A DNA stretch of 64,000 bases from Agelaius tricolor (GCA_023055355.1 JALJCS010000053.1:1746501-1810500), one strand, 5' to 3'; counted from the first letter of the stretch, positions 47,101 through 57,525 are shown. Made by a program: numbers and translations. Notes: generated by a model from the letters alone, not told the origin.

Positions 47101-49690
47101 ACATCCATAAACAGCACTAGATCAGGAGGGATTGCAGCTGCTGATGTTCCCAGGCTCTCCCTCGGTCTCCTCCTCCTGGGCAGAGCAGCTCTCCTGGACA
47201 GCGACAGCAGATGGGACATCTGGCAAGCGAAGGGAACACTGAGTCAGTCTGGGGACGTTTCCCTTGGCAGCAGCTGCACTTCCATCAGGGAAGAGGAAAT
47301 CTCAGAGCCTCCCCAGGAGGGTCAGAAGGAAAAGCAGCCGAGTGGACCAGGCTGTGGTGAGCTGTTCACTTCCTTCAGGCATCCCAGTTGCTCTGAGGGA
47401 ATTCCCTCATGTCACATTATTGAACCACCTCTGCACTTACCAAGATGGTGGCCCCCAAATCAATCACTATTTATGTCTCCAGCTGCTTGCACCAATGACA
47501 GGGAATGTCCTCTAACAGTGCTGGGGCACAAAGTTACCTTCCACAGGTCATCTGACAGGGCCTTGTTATTCCTGTGCTGCCTGTCTTTCTCCTTATCTTC
47601 CACTTGGAATTTTTACAGCATTTCTTTTTCTTTTCCTTTGATCAGTGCTAAAATGCATGTTTCTCTCCTAAGTTTCACTTTGTTCAGTGATCCTGTCAAG
47701 CCTTTTCTCAAAAGCTTTTATCATGGAATTGAGTGTTAATTTCAGCAATTTGGGTGATTTTCTGTGGGATTTATGCAAGTCTCCTGTTCATTGGGTACCA
47801 CTTAGGAAGATACCAAGAGAAAAGGATGTTTCTACATGTCAGTTTACTAGTGGATTATTCATGGATAGAGAGAGTGATTAGCTGAACTTTACATCTACTC
47901 CTAACCTGAAAGTGCAACAGGTAACTTGGGGAGAAATTAAAGCCAGATCTCTCCTTCTATCAGCCTGTATTCAAATGTAAAGTAAATAGAGCAGTAAATA
48001 GACTAAGTAAATAGTCACTAAAGTAAATAGAGCAGGGTGAGAATGTTCATGTTCCCTTCCTAAAGTGCCTTATTAAGGTGTTCTTCAAGTAATGGAGATA
48101 AAATCTGGGTTGGCATTCCTAATTTCCAGACACTCATTGTCAGTTTCACTGACTCTGAAAACAGCAGAGATGTGCACATCATACGTTATCAATCCATTTG
48201 GGGATGTTTTAGGTTCAGCTTCTCTGAGGCTTTAGCTTTTTGGATCTCTAGGCAATGCTTCCAGGACTCTAAATGGCTTTCAGAAATTAAACTTTTCTCC
48301 TTTTTTCCTCAGTCTTTGCACTCGTGTGCACCAGAAACCTTCAGGGAATGGATTCCACTCAAGTACATCTCCAAGCTGAATCTCTCAGCTGTTTTTATCC
48401 TGGTGGCTTATGTGTCTCCTCTGCACAGTGCAATTTTAAAATCTTCATTCCTTTCTATCTCTGCCCTTCTTTTTCTGTTTTAGCTTGCAAATGCATGCAG
48501 ATGTATGAGAAATTATACACTTAATTTCTGATGCATCACTTCCTGTCAGCAATTTCATTTTATCCTGTTCTGATGTTATGCTAGCCTCATATGTTTTATT
48601 CTAAGTGGACTCCTGTTTTCTTGAATGTGGAAGTTTTACAATGCAATGCTCTCATTCACCTGCTTTCATGAAACCCTTCATTAACATTAGCACAAGTAAC
48701 TGTGTGGTTCACTTCTACTTTGTAGAAGATTTGGGAAACTCAAGTCCTGCTCAGCTACAAAAAACCATACATGGTGCTGGGTAATTCCCCTAAGAGCTTA
48801 AGTTAATGGTAAACAACTGCAGCTTATTCACTTCCCAGAAACTGCGAGAAAAGACATTGCAAATGTTGAGGAATGCATGCAGTGCAAGGTTGATGGGCAT
48901 CCCTCAGTTATCCAGACAGACTGATGTCACTGGCAAAATTCCCTCTTTTCCAAAGGTTTTCATTTGCTTTGGCTGTGCTTCATATGGCTGCAGGTCACAT
49001 TTCCCTTGATTTAAGGAAGTATCTTGGCAGGTATTCTTGGTAATATATCTTGCTCATTCTGCCCTTGGAGGAATTACTCAGTTCTGCAGTCCTTATTACA
49101 TGCCCTGTTCTAGAAGACTTTTATAATATTTTCCCTCTCTCTCTGTTTTCACACTTGTTCAACAAGGTTTTCTTTCAAAAAATATTAATCACGCTATCCC
49201 AAAGGATTTAAAATGCTTGGGTATTTTTTCCCTAAGTATTTACAAAAGAAAAAAAAATCTGCATACTTGCTGGATGTAAAACGCAAATAAAAATAAACTT
49301 GAGAGTTCTCCCAAAAAGCTTTAGAAAAAAACCCCATTTATTCTATAAAAACCAGAGTATTCATCTACAGAATACAAAAATGGGCACGTTCTAAAAGAGA
49401 AAATTTGTACAGTGATTCTGCACAGAACTATATGCTTTCAAGCTTTTTGCACTTCAGGGGCAGTGCCATTCTCTCAACTGTAATGCTCTGAGCATCTTCT
49501 GCTCACCATGGCAGCTTTCTGCTCTCCCCTGGTACAGATCACCCTCCCAGCAAAGGGGGAGTGCAGCCACCCCAACTCGCAGCCCCTTCCCACACAGCAA
49601 GAACCTGAAGGGGAGAGATGGCTTTCACCAGCTGCTGCGGGTTCTACTAGTGCCACCTTTAGGCTGCTGAAAGCCTGATTGTCTGTGTTG
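47101..49690. other. Non-coding stretch
   Basis: No gene was recognised. One short splice-bounded open segment (about 47,276-47,356) could be chance. The rest is ordinary AT-leaning sequence. Confidence 0.45.
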
Positions 49691-49693
49691 CAG

Positions 49694-50225
49694 TGTGTTA
49701 GTTTCTGAGTCAAATCTTCTGTTATCTTGTGGTACGTTCAAGTGCTCCCCGAGTTCCTACAGTTAGTTTCTCCCCTGTGTTATGCCCTCCTACCCAGGCG
49801 TCCCTCAAGGAATCCCCTCCCTCCTCACCAGATTTTTCCCTGTCTGTCAAGACAACCCGGCCCCTTTGCCCCATCCATCAGCCCAAACCCTACCCTTTGT
49901 TCCAGAAAGTTCCCTGTCCCTCACCCTAAGATCCAATCCCTATCCCAACCCTCTCTCCTCCCCTTGTTCTGATTTGTTGTAGCCCTCGAAACCACACCCT
50001 GAGAGTTGCTTATTGGTTACTATATGGTGTCCACCCTCCACTTTGAAAGATTTTAAAAACCCATGCACAGGGAGCGCTTTTTACTTCTGCTTGCTTTTGG
50101 GCTGTTCACTTCTATCTTTCCCCCACCTCTCCTGATAAATTTGCTGTATTTTACACTGCAGAAGAGCCTCTTCTGCCTCCTTCAGTCGGTCCTCGTCGAT
50201 CCTCCAGGGCTCTGTACTGTTATGC
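49694..50225 (+). mobile_element. Probable solo LTR (boundaries approximate)
   Basis: The unit is C-rich upstream, with a TTTTAAAAACCC box near 50,055 and a downstream region typical of R/U5. The organisation is LTR-like, but target duplication and exact ends were not established. Confidence 0.4.
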
Positions 50226-50329
50226 AATTGGCCTAGAGATTCTGGCTCAGGAAAAACCCTAGCCTAGCCAGTTCCTCACTCTTGCCATTGGCTCTGGAAC
50301 ATCACAGAGCTAGCCAGGGCTCCGGAGGC

Positions 50330-50605
50330 CAGTGACAGTGACCCATGCCCTGGCATGCCACAGCCCCCAGAGCCGCACCTGCCAGGCCACAAGCCCCAGC
50401 CCTGGTCCCCACTGCCGGCCTCGGGGGCTCCTGGGCATCCTCACCCTGAGTGCAAAGGCAGCCACAGGAGCCCCCCAGGGCGCTCTGGATCCAGGCTGCA
50501 GACACCCTAAAGGCAGCACTGAAAGGGACATGGATGGGGACTGCAGCTGGATCTTGCAGTGCTCACCACCCCTACCTGCCCTCTAGGTGCACCCAAACCT
50601 CACCT
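50330..50605. repeat. Second copy of the 43,895-44,160 segment
   Basis: Near-identical to the segment 6.4 kb to the left apart from substitutions and a 12-bp insertion (GTGCAAAGGCAG region). No ITPRIPL1-like coding sequence follows it here, because the ERV-B LTR begins ~200 bp later. Confidence 0.85.
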
Positions 50606-50796
50606 GCTGCACCTTGAGCACATTTACCCTTTTTGCCCATCCTGGCATGTGTGGTGTTCCCACATCACAGAGCAGCCCTTTGCAGGGAGTGACCAGCTCC
50701 CAGCTGCTCTGCTACCCTGGCCTTACTTTCTGTTTCCCAGCAATGAACCTAACGGATACACTCATGAGAATCGTAGCACAACATTGGCTTCTCAGT

Positions 50797-51415
50797 GTGG
50801 GATCTCAGCACATCGTTCCCGATGTCCAGAGATGCCAGGAGAACCCTTGGGGGTCTCGAAAATCCTGGAATGTTGCCAAGAGTGTTTGGTGGCTTGATTT
50901 TGATCCATCCACAGAAGTAACAAGAGTTTGAGGACAAGAGAATCACTTTAGAGTAAAAGGTGTAAAAGAGACACATTTAGAGGGTGAAATATAAACTTTA
51001 AGGTTTTTGGTACAGGGGGGTTATGGAGACAAGATGGAGGGATCAGGGCGTGTCTCGTCCTTCTTCTTTCTTCTTCTTGTCCTCCATCTCCTGTGATGAT
51101 GTTGGCACTTGGGGATTGGTTTCTGGTGAAGGTGCACTTGCTAACATGGGTGAAAAGCATTGGGAAATAAAGGTAAATATTGTGTACGTAGATTTTAGTA
51201 TAAAAAGACATGACCGCCCCGTGGGTGGTCAGAGAGTGCCTGTGACTGCTTGCAGATCAGACCTCTGTTGGGCAGACAGAAAATTTTGTAGGTAAGAAAT
51301 AATAAACAATCCGAAGACCGAAAAGCTGAAGAGTCCAGACTCGTCCTTTGAATCGCGTGCCACCCAAGAACCACTCTACCCGTGTCGGGGCAGAGACAGA
51401 CAGCCGAACCCGACA
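50797..51415 (+). repeat. ERV-B 5' LTR
   Basis: The right end (GAACCCGACA, 51415) is fixed by the primer site two bases later. TATAAAA lies at 51199-51205 and AATAAA at 51301-51306. The left end is uncertain: TG starts are possible at ~50,797 or 50,871. The matching 3' LTR lies outside the window. Confidence 0.8.
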
Positions 51416-51417
51416 TT

Positions 51418-51435
51418 TGGCGTCCCTGGGTGGGC
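51418..51435 (+). promoter_or_regulatory. ERV-B primer binding site, tRNA-Asn
   Basis: TGGCGTCCCTGGGTGGGC is exactly complementary to the 3' 18 nt of vertebrate tRNA-Asn(GTT) including CCA, as I know that tRNA. It lies two bases after the LTR end, the standard place for the reverse-transcription primer site. Confidence 0.88.
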
Positions 51436-51890
51436 ACCCGGTGGGCACTCGGCGGGCGACCCGAGGAGCAGCTCGGCAGCGACCAGCGATCCAGCAGCAT
51501 CCGGCAGCCTTCGCTGAGCCACGGTGAGCTCTGCTGTGCACCTCTTGCACAGCGTCAGCCTTGAAGCACCGAGTGGGCAGCTCCCGAGTTGGACTCATTC
51601 CCAGGAGAGCGCTGATAACTCCTTGGGAAAACAGCCAGAAAGCAGCCAGGAGAATCTGAAGACGCAGCAGCCACAGAAAACATCGCACTCCACCTCAGCC
51701 GAAGAAAGTTCGTAGCAGAACAGCCCGGATCGGAATCGGAAAGGCGCCTCCGGATCCATCTCCTGTGACCTGCAGGCCAGAGACCAGGAGCTTTCGGACT
51801 GCTCTGACGACAGGAATTCGGTGAGAAGGTCAAGAATTAAGAACATGGGGAGTACACTTTCCCAGGAACAAATAGAAATTCTGTCCGACC
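51436..51890 (+). CDS. ERV-B leader and first codons of gag
   Basis: The leader carries a possible splice donor (ACGGTGAGC, GT at 51524). The gag ATG at 51845 opens an MGSTLSQEQIEILSD start of betaretroviral style. After 46 nt the frame is interrupted by the ERV-C insertion. Gag sequence continues at 57897, beyond the second copy of the CCGACC duplication. Confidence 0.8.
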
Positions 51891-52255
51891 TGTTGCCTTC
51901 TTGTGAAGGCCGCGATGACCTGGTTTCAGAGTCCGGCACTTCGATCTCCTTCGTGGGATCCCTTGTGGCCAATAATGGACGCTGACACCAATGTGGTGGA
52001 CGGTTAAAGGCCTTTATTGAGGGGTCTTAAGGGTATTTATGGACTAAGGGGTCTCTCTACGTCAGACAGGGGTTTGGCTATACTTTCTAGGGTTAGTATG
52101 GAGTGGAAAGTTACTGGCATGCATAGGTTAGGGGGGCTACATGTCTGGCTACATTCCAAGGGTGATCCTTATCTATGGGGAGGGGGGTAGAAGGATTCCT
52201 GTAATTTTCCGTTACAGCCCGAAATCTTCCAAACGCCTGTCCCTGGCCTACCACA
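51891..52255 (-). repeat. ERV-C 3' LTR (365 bp)
   Basis: The minus strand begins TGTGGTAGGCC and ends GGCAACA. A minus-strand AATAAA-type signal lies in AATAAAGGCC near 52,010-52,015. The LTR is directly preceded on the minus strand by a purine-rich tract (52256-52270, GGCGGGGGGAAG). Confidence 0.93.
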
Positions 52256-52415
52256 CTTCCCCCCGCCGTCTTTCACGAATGAACGAGGTAGTCTTATACA
52301 TAGGCACCAAAATGAGGTAGGAAGTTGAGATTTGACTAGGGAAAAGGGTCTTGGGAAACCTGAGTAAGTTTCTGCCAAGCAAGTCTCTCGTGACTGGCAG
52401 CGTTCCCTGTTGAAT

Positions 52416-54341
52416 TCACAGGAATTGTGGCTGTCCCATGAACAGGATGTTAGCCTGTTCTAGGCGGGCCTGAACAAATGAGACTAGCTTGTTCAGCAGG
52501 CATGGCCCGAAGGTAATAGCTAAAAGCAGCATTGCCAATGGACCTATTAGGGTAGAAATTAAGGTAGTTAGCCATGGTGATTGGTTGAACCAGGATTCGA
52601 ACCAGTTCTGTTGGGCTTCCCTGTCTTTCTGTCTCTGAGCCTGTCTGTTTCGGAGTTCTGCCATGGAGTCTCTGACGACTCCCGTGTGGTCAGCGTAGAA
52701 ACAGCATTCCTCTTTCAAGGCAGCACACAGGCCCCCTTGCTGCATGAACAGGAGATCCAGTCCTCGCCTGTTCTGCAGGACTACTTCTGAGAGCGAAGAG
52801 ACTGACTTTTCTAGAAAGGAAATGGATTTCTCGATCCTCTGCAGGTCCTCATCGATGGTCATCTGCAGCTGGGACAGTCCTTGGTGTTGAGTTGCTAGGG
52901 CTGAGACACCTGTTGCCGTTCCAGCTGCTCCTAGGCCGAGCAGCATTGCGATAGTTATACCTGTTAATATTTCTCTCTTGTGGAGCCGGTTGTTATTTTC
53001 GAGAAGGTGGTACACCTCTTCGTCTGAGTGGTACAGGATCCTAGGGATGATCAGAACTTGAACACAAAAGTCGTTAGAGTTATCGAATTTGGCAAGAGAC
53101 ACACAGGGACTCACTCCAGATCTCTGGCAAACCCACATCCCAGATGTGGATGGGACTACCCACTTATTATTTTTCCTGTCGGGCTCAACTACTTTGGTGC
53201 AGATGTCGCCTTTCCGCTTAGCTAGGGTTGCATTGCCGAAGCATCTGCCCTGACCTGTGACTTGACTCAGGGTAATTCCTTTGCGGGGTGTGTCCCATCT
53301 GCACTGGCGAGGGGCATCGGCTGTGGAATAGCTGAAGGGGGTATCTAAAGCGACTCCTTTGTAAAAGGGGGGTTTAACATCGTAACAAAGCCAGCAGGAA
53401 TCGGTTAAGTTAGGGTTAGATTCATTCAGGGATAGAAAGGTAGCTTCTAACATGCGAAGGATTGGGTTCGAGCCTGACCTGGCTGATTGGCCTATCTGGA
53501 AGGCTTCCTCATCGCCAGTCGGGACGTCGGTGACCCTTGTGGGTAAGGGTTTGGGGTAGGTCATGTTTCTCCCTTTCTGTGTGCTTTTGATCACTTTGTT
53601 GGGCCCAACTGCTCTGGGTGCTGACGGTGGGAGTCTGGTAATTCGCACATTCACCCACTTTCCTGACCCTTGAAGGACTACTGTCCATGCTTTGCCCACG
53701 GCCCAGCTAGGGTGATTCGGCTGTAAAACTGTCATGTTATAGTGAGTGCATTTCCGGAATTTGGGGACTTTATGTTGGTTTCGATAGAAACTTCCCTGGA
53801 GGAAGACGGGTGTTTTGCAACCTGTGGGTGCCCAGGTGAACTGTAGGAATCTGTCGGGCTCTTGTGGGTCCCACCCAGGTCCTGACGGCCTGGCGTCTGT
53901 AACTATTGTTTTGCAGCCCCAGTGTCCACAGTATCCCCACCCTGGGCGATTGCAATAACTTTTTCCTGGGTTTGAGGCTGGGCACCAGTAAGATAGGTAC
54001 ATGTGCGTGGCGTGTGAAGAGTAGGGGTCTACCTTTTGTTGTTCTGGAAACAGGTCGGTGATGTGAAGCACGAAGGATGGGGCATTCGGCGTGGTGATGA
54101 CTCTGAGCACCTTGTCACCAGCAACATGTTGCATGACCCACCTGAATGGCTGATGAGGGTAGTAGTCTGGGCTGGCTTGTCCTCCGGCGACAAGCCCCAA
54201 TAGCATAATCACGCAGAAACACCGTGTTTGCTTGGGTCCCGCCCGTGTGGGTCTCTCAGGTGCTGTCCGGTGGCTCGGTGGACTGTCACTTTCCTCCGGG
54301 AGGGGAACGTACGCATCCCGGGGACGGCCAATAAGCATGTC
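52416..54341 (-). CDS. ERV-C env, intact gammaretrovirus-type envelope frame
   Basis: The open frame covers SU and TM without a stop. I place its coding start at the splice acceptor TTTCTATTTACAG (exon from 54341, phase 0) rather than at the upstream in-frame ATG (54485), which overlaps the pol remnant. Visible features, in order: a hydrophobic signal (CFCVIMLLGLVAGG), a Cys-rich SU with many Asn-X-Ser/Thr sites, the CWLC isomerase motif, a furin-type site RLHKR (cleavage after 52974), a Gly/Ala-rich fusion peptide, heptad repeats, LQNRRGLDLLF, CX6CC (CAALKEECC), a Trp-rich stretch and a membrane anchor. These are hallmarks of MLV/REV-like gamma-type envelopes. Recent insertion probably explains the intact state; host domestication is possible but unproven. 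Confidence 0.92.
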   Translation of the reverse strand, partial: DMLIGRPRDAYVPLPEESDSPPSHRTAPERPTRAGPKQTRCFCVIMLLGLVAGGQASPDYYPHQPFRWVMQHVAGDKVLRVITTPNAPSFVLHITDLFPEQQKVDPYSSHATHMYLSYWCPASNPGKSYCNRPGWGYCGHWGCKTIVTDARPSGPGWDPQEPDRFLQFTWAPTGCKTPVFLQGSFYRNQHKVPKFRKCTHYNMTVLQPNHPSWAVGKAWTVVLQGSGKWVNVRITRLPPSAPRAVGPNKVIKSTQKGRNMTYPKPLPTRVTDVPTGDEEAFQIGQSARSGSNPILRMLEATFLSLNESNPNLTDSCWLCYDVKPPFYKGVALDTPFSYSTADAPRQCRWDTPRKGITLSQVTGQGRCFGNATLAKRKGDICTKVVEPDRKNNKWVVPSTSGMWVCQRSGVSPCVSLAKFDNSNDFCVQVLIIPRILYHSDEEVYHLLENNNRLHKREILTGITIAMLLGLGAAGTATGVSALATQHQGLSQLQMTIDEDLQRIEKSISFLEKSVSSLSEVVLQNRRGLDLLFMQQGGLCAALKEECCFYADHTGVVRDSMAELRNRQAQRQKDREAQQNWFESWFNQSPWLTTLISTLIGPLAMLLLAITFGPCLLNKLVSFVQARLEQANILFMGQPQFL

Positions 54342-54354
54342 CTGTAAATAGAAA
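54342..54354 (-). promoter_or_regulatory. ERV-C env splice acceptor
   Basis: TTTCTATTTACAG on the minus strand is directly followed by env codons in phase 0. The matching donor is at 57379 just after the seventh gag codon, so a spliced env message would borrow the gag start codon, as alpharetroviruses do. Confidence 0.65.
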
Positions 54355-54364
54355 CTCACAATTC

Positions 54365-54568
54365 TCATAGCAGCGCCTGGACTGGATCCATGGGTCGAAT
54401 CGTCTTGTTCACTTCTCTCAGGTCGTGGGCGAGACGATAACCCTCTCCGGACCTTTTGGGGATTACAAACACAGGGGTGTTCCATGGACTGGTGGAGGGT
54501 TCTATGTGACCCTTTTGCAGTTCACGGTTAACCAGTTCCAGCAAAGCTGCCACTCGAGGCTCTGACAA
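54365..54568 (-). pseudogene. ERV-C pol remnant (N-terminal RT only)
   Basis: A 67-codon frame carries the start of a retroviral RT (GHIEPSTSPWNTPVFV, then YRLAHDLREVNK), then stops. The catalytic YMDD region, RNase H and integrase are all missing. A deletion joins this point to the region just upstream of env. Confidence 0.85.
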
Positions 54569-54648
54569 AGGCCACTGCTCCCTCCAAATAGGATCTGATG
54601 ATTTCCAAGTCGATTTGATCGGCAGCTGAGGGTGTACAGCAGTAGCCC

Positions 54649-56907
54649 TTATGATAAATTTGTAATCTTGACTTTTAGCCTAGCAAGGACGTCCCTTCCT
54701 ATTAGTGGTGGAGAGTTTTGCAAAATGTAGGGGTAAATTGCTACTGTCTGCTCTGGTCCCTTGTTTGTGTGAAGTGTGATAGCCACCAGCTGGGTGCTTT
54801 TCCACGCCCGGGTTTGTCCCCCCACCCCGTTCACTGGGGGGACTTCCTTAAACCGCCAATGTCTGGGCCAATGCCGCTGAGGGAGAATCATGCAGTCTGA
54901 TCCCGTGTCTACCCAAAACTGAAGTCCTACAATGTGGGGGTCCTGACTGCCATAGAGGCGGCATGTCCCCCTCACCCTCAGGGGTTCCTTCCCTATTCTC
55001 ATGGCCAGGGCCACCCAGGGGTCCCGGTTTGGGGCGTCCCCTGATGGTCCTGTAGCGCTTGCATGGCTTGTGATGATGGGGGGTGTGAGGGTGCGGTTGG
55101 TGGTACTGCATAGCTCTGCCATTGTATCGCTGGTGAGGGTGCGATACTGACTGCCTCCTGTGGGAGCATAGGGTATGAAGGTCCCCTGCCCCACTGTGGG
55201 TTGGCATAGATGGGCCGTCTCGCATCCATAGCGGGAGGGGGCTGAATATGGCCCGCACGCCCCCCCCCCCCTCCCGTTTCCCCGGGGCCGGGATCTAGAG
55301 TCCCTAGCGAGGTGACCTCTCTTCCCACAGCTCCAGCAGATCCCTCTGGGGCGCTGTTGGGGCGAGGGTGTTGCCTGGGGACGCTGTGCCAGCTGGGGGC
55401 AGTTAGCCGCAACATGACCTGATTGACCACATTTGAAGCAGGCCATCACACTGGTTAGGGTGTGCACGGTTGCCTGAAGTGGGGCCAGCTGCTCTTCCCT
55501 CACAACATGCTTAATCATGTCAGCCAGGCTGGCCCCGGCTGGTAGGGAACGCAATATATCTTTGGTTACGGTGTTACATTGTTGTCGAAGGCAGTCAGTT
55601 ACCACCGGGCCTTTTGCGACAGCGGGTAAATTAGAAGAGTCCACCGCAGCCTGAAGGCGGTCAACAAATTGTGTAAAGCCTTCACTCTCCCCCTGTTTGA
55701 TGGTCGACCATGGTGTTGGTCTGGCCACTACCCTGGATGCGGCGCGTATAGCTTCTCTGGCCGCCTGGGAAGTCGCCCTGACTTCCTTGATCCGGAGCTG
55801 GGCAGCTTGTTGCTGGGGTGTGGCTACTTCGTCATGTTTCCCCAACAACCTAGATAAACTTGACCCGTGGAGTGGCTGCCCTTCCCCCGCTGTCTGAGCG
55901 AGCATGGTTGCACATTGGTCCGTCCATTCCTGTTTAAATATTATCAAGCCTGCCCCATCAAAAAGCATACGGCTTATTTGCACTATATCGAAAGGGAGTA
56001 AATCATCATTGCTAAAAAGACCATCCACGAGAGTGGAAACCACCCCTGAGTTAATTCCTTTTTCTGAAATGGCTTTTACTATTGTTTGAACGTCTTTGGA
56101 ATTAACGGGAGTATACGTTCTTTGCTGGTTCCCCTGGGGTCCCGTAATTCTCACCAGGAAGGCATGCACCGATGCTGCGGATGCCCATTCCGCGCATTCG
56201 ATTTTGATTTTACCCCAGTCGGTGAGTTCGTATTGGGGCTGGTTCCCGGTTGTGTTAAAAGTTTTAATTGGTTTCGTCCGAAACCGCATTGATTCTGTTT
56301 TCTCTGCTTCCGAGTCGCTGCTGGACTCGGTGGGCTCCGCAGAGCGATCTGGGGAGCTGTGGCTCCCTTCAGAGTCGGAAGTCGACTGCCAATATACTTC
56401 CGGTCTCTGCTGCCGTTTTGTCCGGCTATGGCCCCGCTCCTCCCCTCGGGGGCGGTGCTGATGCCGCTGGCGGTGCCGCCCCCTGGGCTCGCCCTGCCTC
56501 CCGCAGGGAGGGATCTCTCCCATATATGGTGGCATCAGTGGGCGTGGCTCCCGAGCGAGTGCCCGCCCTCTGTCGCACCCCCGCGCATGCGCGTCTGCTG
56601 GGATCCGCGGCTCTCGGCCGGGCATGGGCTCAGCCCTGGTTTCCCGCGCATGTGTGTTCGCGGCTGGCCGTGGTTCTGGGTTCTTCCCGCCGCGAGCCGG
56701 CGGGCTCCACCCCTCTTCCCGGCCACCCGCGCCATATTCAAACGGGTAGGGGGGCGGATCCCCTCCGCCGCTCGCCCGCGCGCCAGCCCTCTCGATATTT
56801 CGGGCTTCTGCCGCCAGCCCCTCCCAAAAGGACCGTGCGAGTCCCTCCGCTTCTTGCGCTAAGTCAGCTATCGGCGGGGAAGGGTTGGGTGAGGGGTCCG
56901 CGGGCAC
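54649..56907 (-). CDS. ERV-C gag-pro (p10/CA/NC/PR portion, in one frame)
   Basis: A 752-codon frame. It has a Pro/Arg/Ser-rich N-terminal part, a capsid with major homology (IKQGESEGFTQFVDRLQAAV), zinc knuckle 1 CFKCGQSGHVAANC, and knuckle 2 CWSCGKRGHLARDS, in which the last Cys is Ser. An aspartic protease follows with VDTGSDCMILP and IGRDVLARL. Protease in the same frame as gag is an alpharetrovirus hallmark. The preceding matrix part (57400-57047) is in another frame, with the switch near a G8 run at about 57063-57070, so a single indel (real or assembly) disrupts gag. Confidence 0.9.
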   Translation of the reverse strand: MPADPSPNPSPPIADLAQEAEGLARSFWEGLAAEARNIERAGARASGGGDPPPYPFEYGAGGREEGWSPPARGGKNPEPRPAANTHARETRAEPMPGREPRIPADAHARGCDRGRALAREPRPLMPPYMGEIPPCGRQGEPRGRHRQRHQHRPRGEERGHSRTKRQQRPEVYWQSTSDSEGSHSSPDRSAEPTESSSDSEAEKTESMRFRTKPIKTFNTTGNQPQYELTDWGKIKIECAEWASAASVHAFLVRITGPQGNQQRTYTPVNSKDVQTIVKAISEKGINSGVVSTLVDGLFSNDDLLPFDIVQISRMLFDGAGLIIFKQEWTDQCATMLAQTAGEGQPLHGSSLSRLLGKHDEVATPQQQAAQLRIKEVRATSQAAREAIRAASRVVARPTPWSTIKQGESEGFTQFVDRLQAAVDSSNLPAVAKGPVVTDCLRQQCNTVTKDILRSLPAGASLADMIKHVVREEQLAPLQATVHTLTSVMACFKCGQSGHVAANCPQLAQRPQATPSPQQRPRGICWSCGKRGHLARDSRSRPRGNGRGGGACGPYSAPSRYGCETAHLCQPTVGQGTFIPYAPTGGSQYRTLTSDTMAELCSTTNRTLTPPIITSHASATGPSGDAPNRDPWVALAMRIGKEPLRVRGTCRLYGSQDPHIVGLQFWVDTGSDCMILPQRHWPRHWRFKEVPPVNGVGGQTRAWKSTQLVAITLHTNKGPEQTVAIYPYILQNSPPLIGRDVLARLKVKITNLS

Positions 56908-57046
56908 CCCGGGGGGCTCCGGAGGTGGTCTGGGCCCCGGCGGGTCCCCTGAAGGGGTCAGGGGGTCCCCCGGGGGCTCCGAGGGCTCCGGGGGCTTTGG
57001 GCTGGAGGAGGGATGGGACGCGCCCGGCCCCCCCGTCTCCCCGCTT

Positions 57047-57400
57047 TCAATCGGGTCGCCACCGGGGGGGGTTTCGCGTTATCGCCCCCTCCCCCAGCTG
57101 TGGCGCGATTAACAAACAGGAGCGTGCCGCATTCCACGTCTCCTGTTCTTCTAATGCTTTGCGTAGGGCAGCTTCTGCCTTCCCCCACGCTTTCAGGCTT
57201 TTGCTGCTGCCTGTGGCTTTCATGTCCTCTGCTAGCACGACAGTACATTTCTGCCACACCTCAGAGTGCAATATATCTATGGGTCGAGAAATTACCCCAA
57301 TCTCTAGGAGTCTCGTCAATGCGAGATTAAAATTCCTGAGTTCACATTTGATTCCCCATTGCATATGTATCAAACTTACGACCTTCGCTATCGCTTCCAT
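57047..57400 (-). CDS. ERV-C gag matrix portion
   Basis: The ATG at 57400 (MEAIAKV) starts a ~118-codon helical matrix-like segment with Trp- and Lys-rich helices (HMQWGIKCELRNFNLALTRL). Open sequence upstream of this ATG runs back into the LTR and is not taken as coding. The splice donor GTAAGT begins at 57379, right after the seventh codon. The frame is lost at ~57,060 at a G-run and continues in another frame as the CA-NC-PR part. Confidence 0.8.
   Translation of the reverse strand: MEAIAKVVSLIHMQWGIKCELRNFNLALTRLLEIGVISRPIDILHSEVWQKCTVVLAEDMKATGSSKSLKAWGKAEAALRKALEEQETWNAARSCLLIAPQLGEGAITRNPPRWRPD
57374..57379 (-). promoter_or_regulatory. ERV-C major splice donor within gag
   Basis: GTC|GTAAGT on the minus strand, a near-consensus donor seven codons into gag and phase 0, matches the env acceptor at 54342-54354. 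Confidence 0.65.
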
Positions 57401-57507
57401 ACGAATCGCGGGTCCTGGGGCATCCCCCTTCTTCGCTATGGCCGTTCCGGTGTTGAGTGCTGTCCCCTGGCCAGGAGTACTCCCATCGCCCGGACTCGTC
57501 CCGATCC

Positions 57508-57525
57508 CGGGTTTTGGCACCACTA
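57508..57525 (-). promoter_or_regulatory. ERV-C primer binding site, tRNA-Phe
   Basis: Just inside the 5' LTR, the minus strand reads TGGTGCCAAAACCCGGGATC, complementary to the 3' end of vertebrate tRNA-Phe with one mismatch (A for G at position 8). Confidence 0.8.

Noticed and set aside
51595..51972. Minus-strand frame starting like the ERV-C 5' region
   Set aside because: It starts inside the ERV-C 3' LTR and runs on into ERV-B leader DNA. It is a chance fusion across the insertion border, not a second gag.
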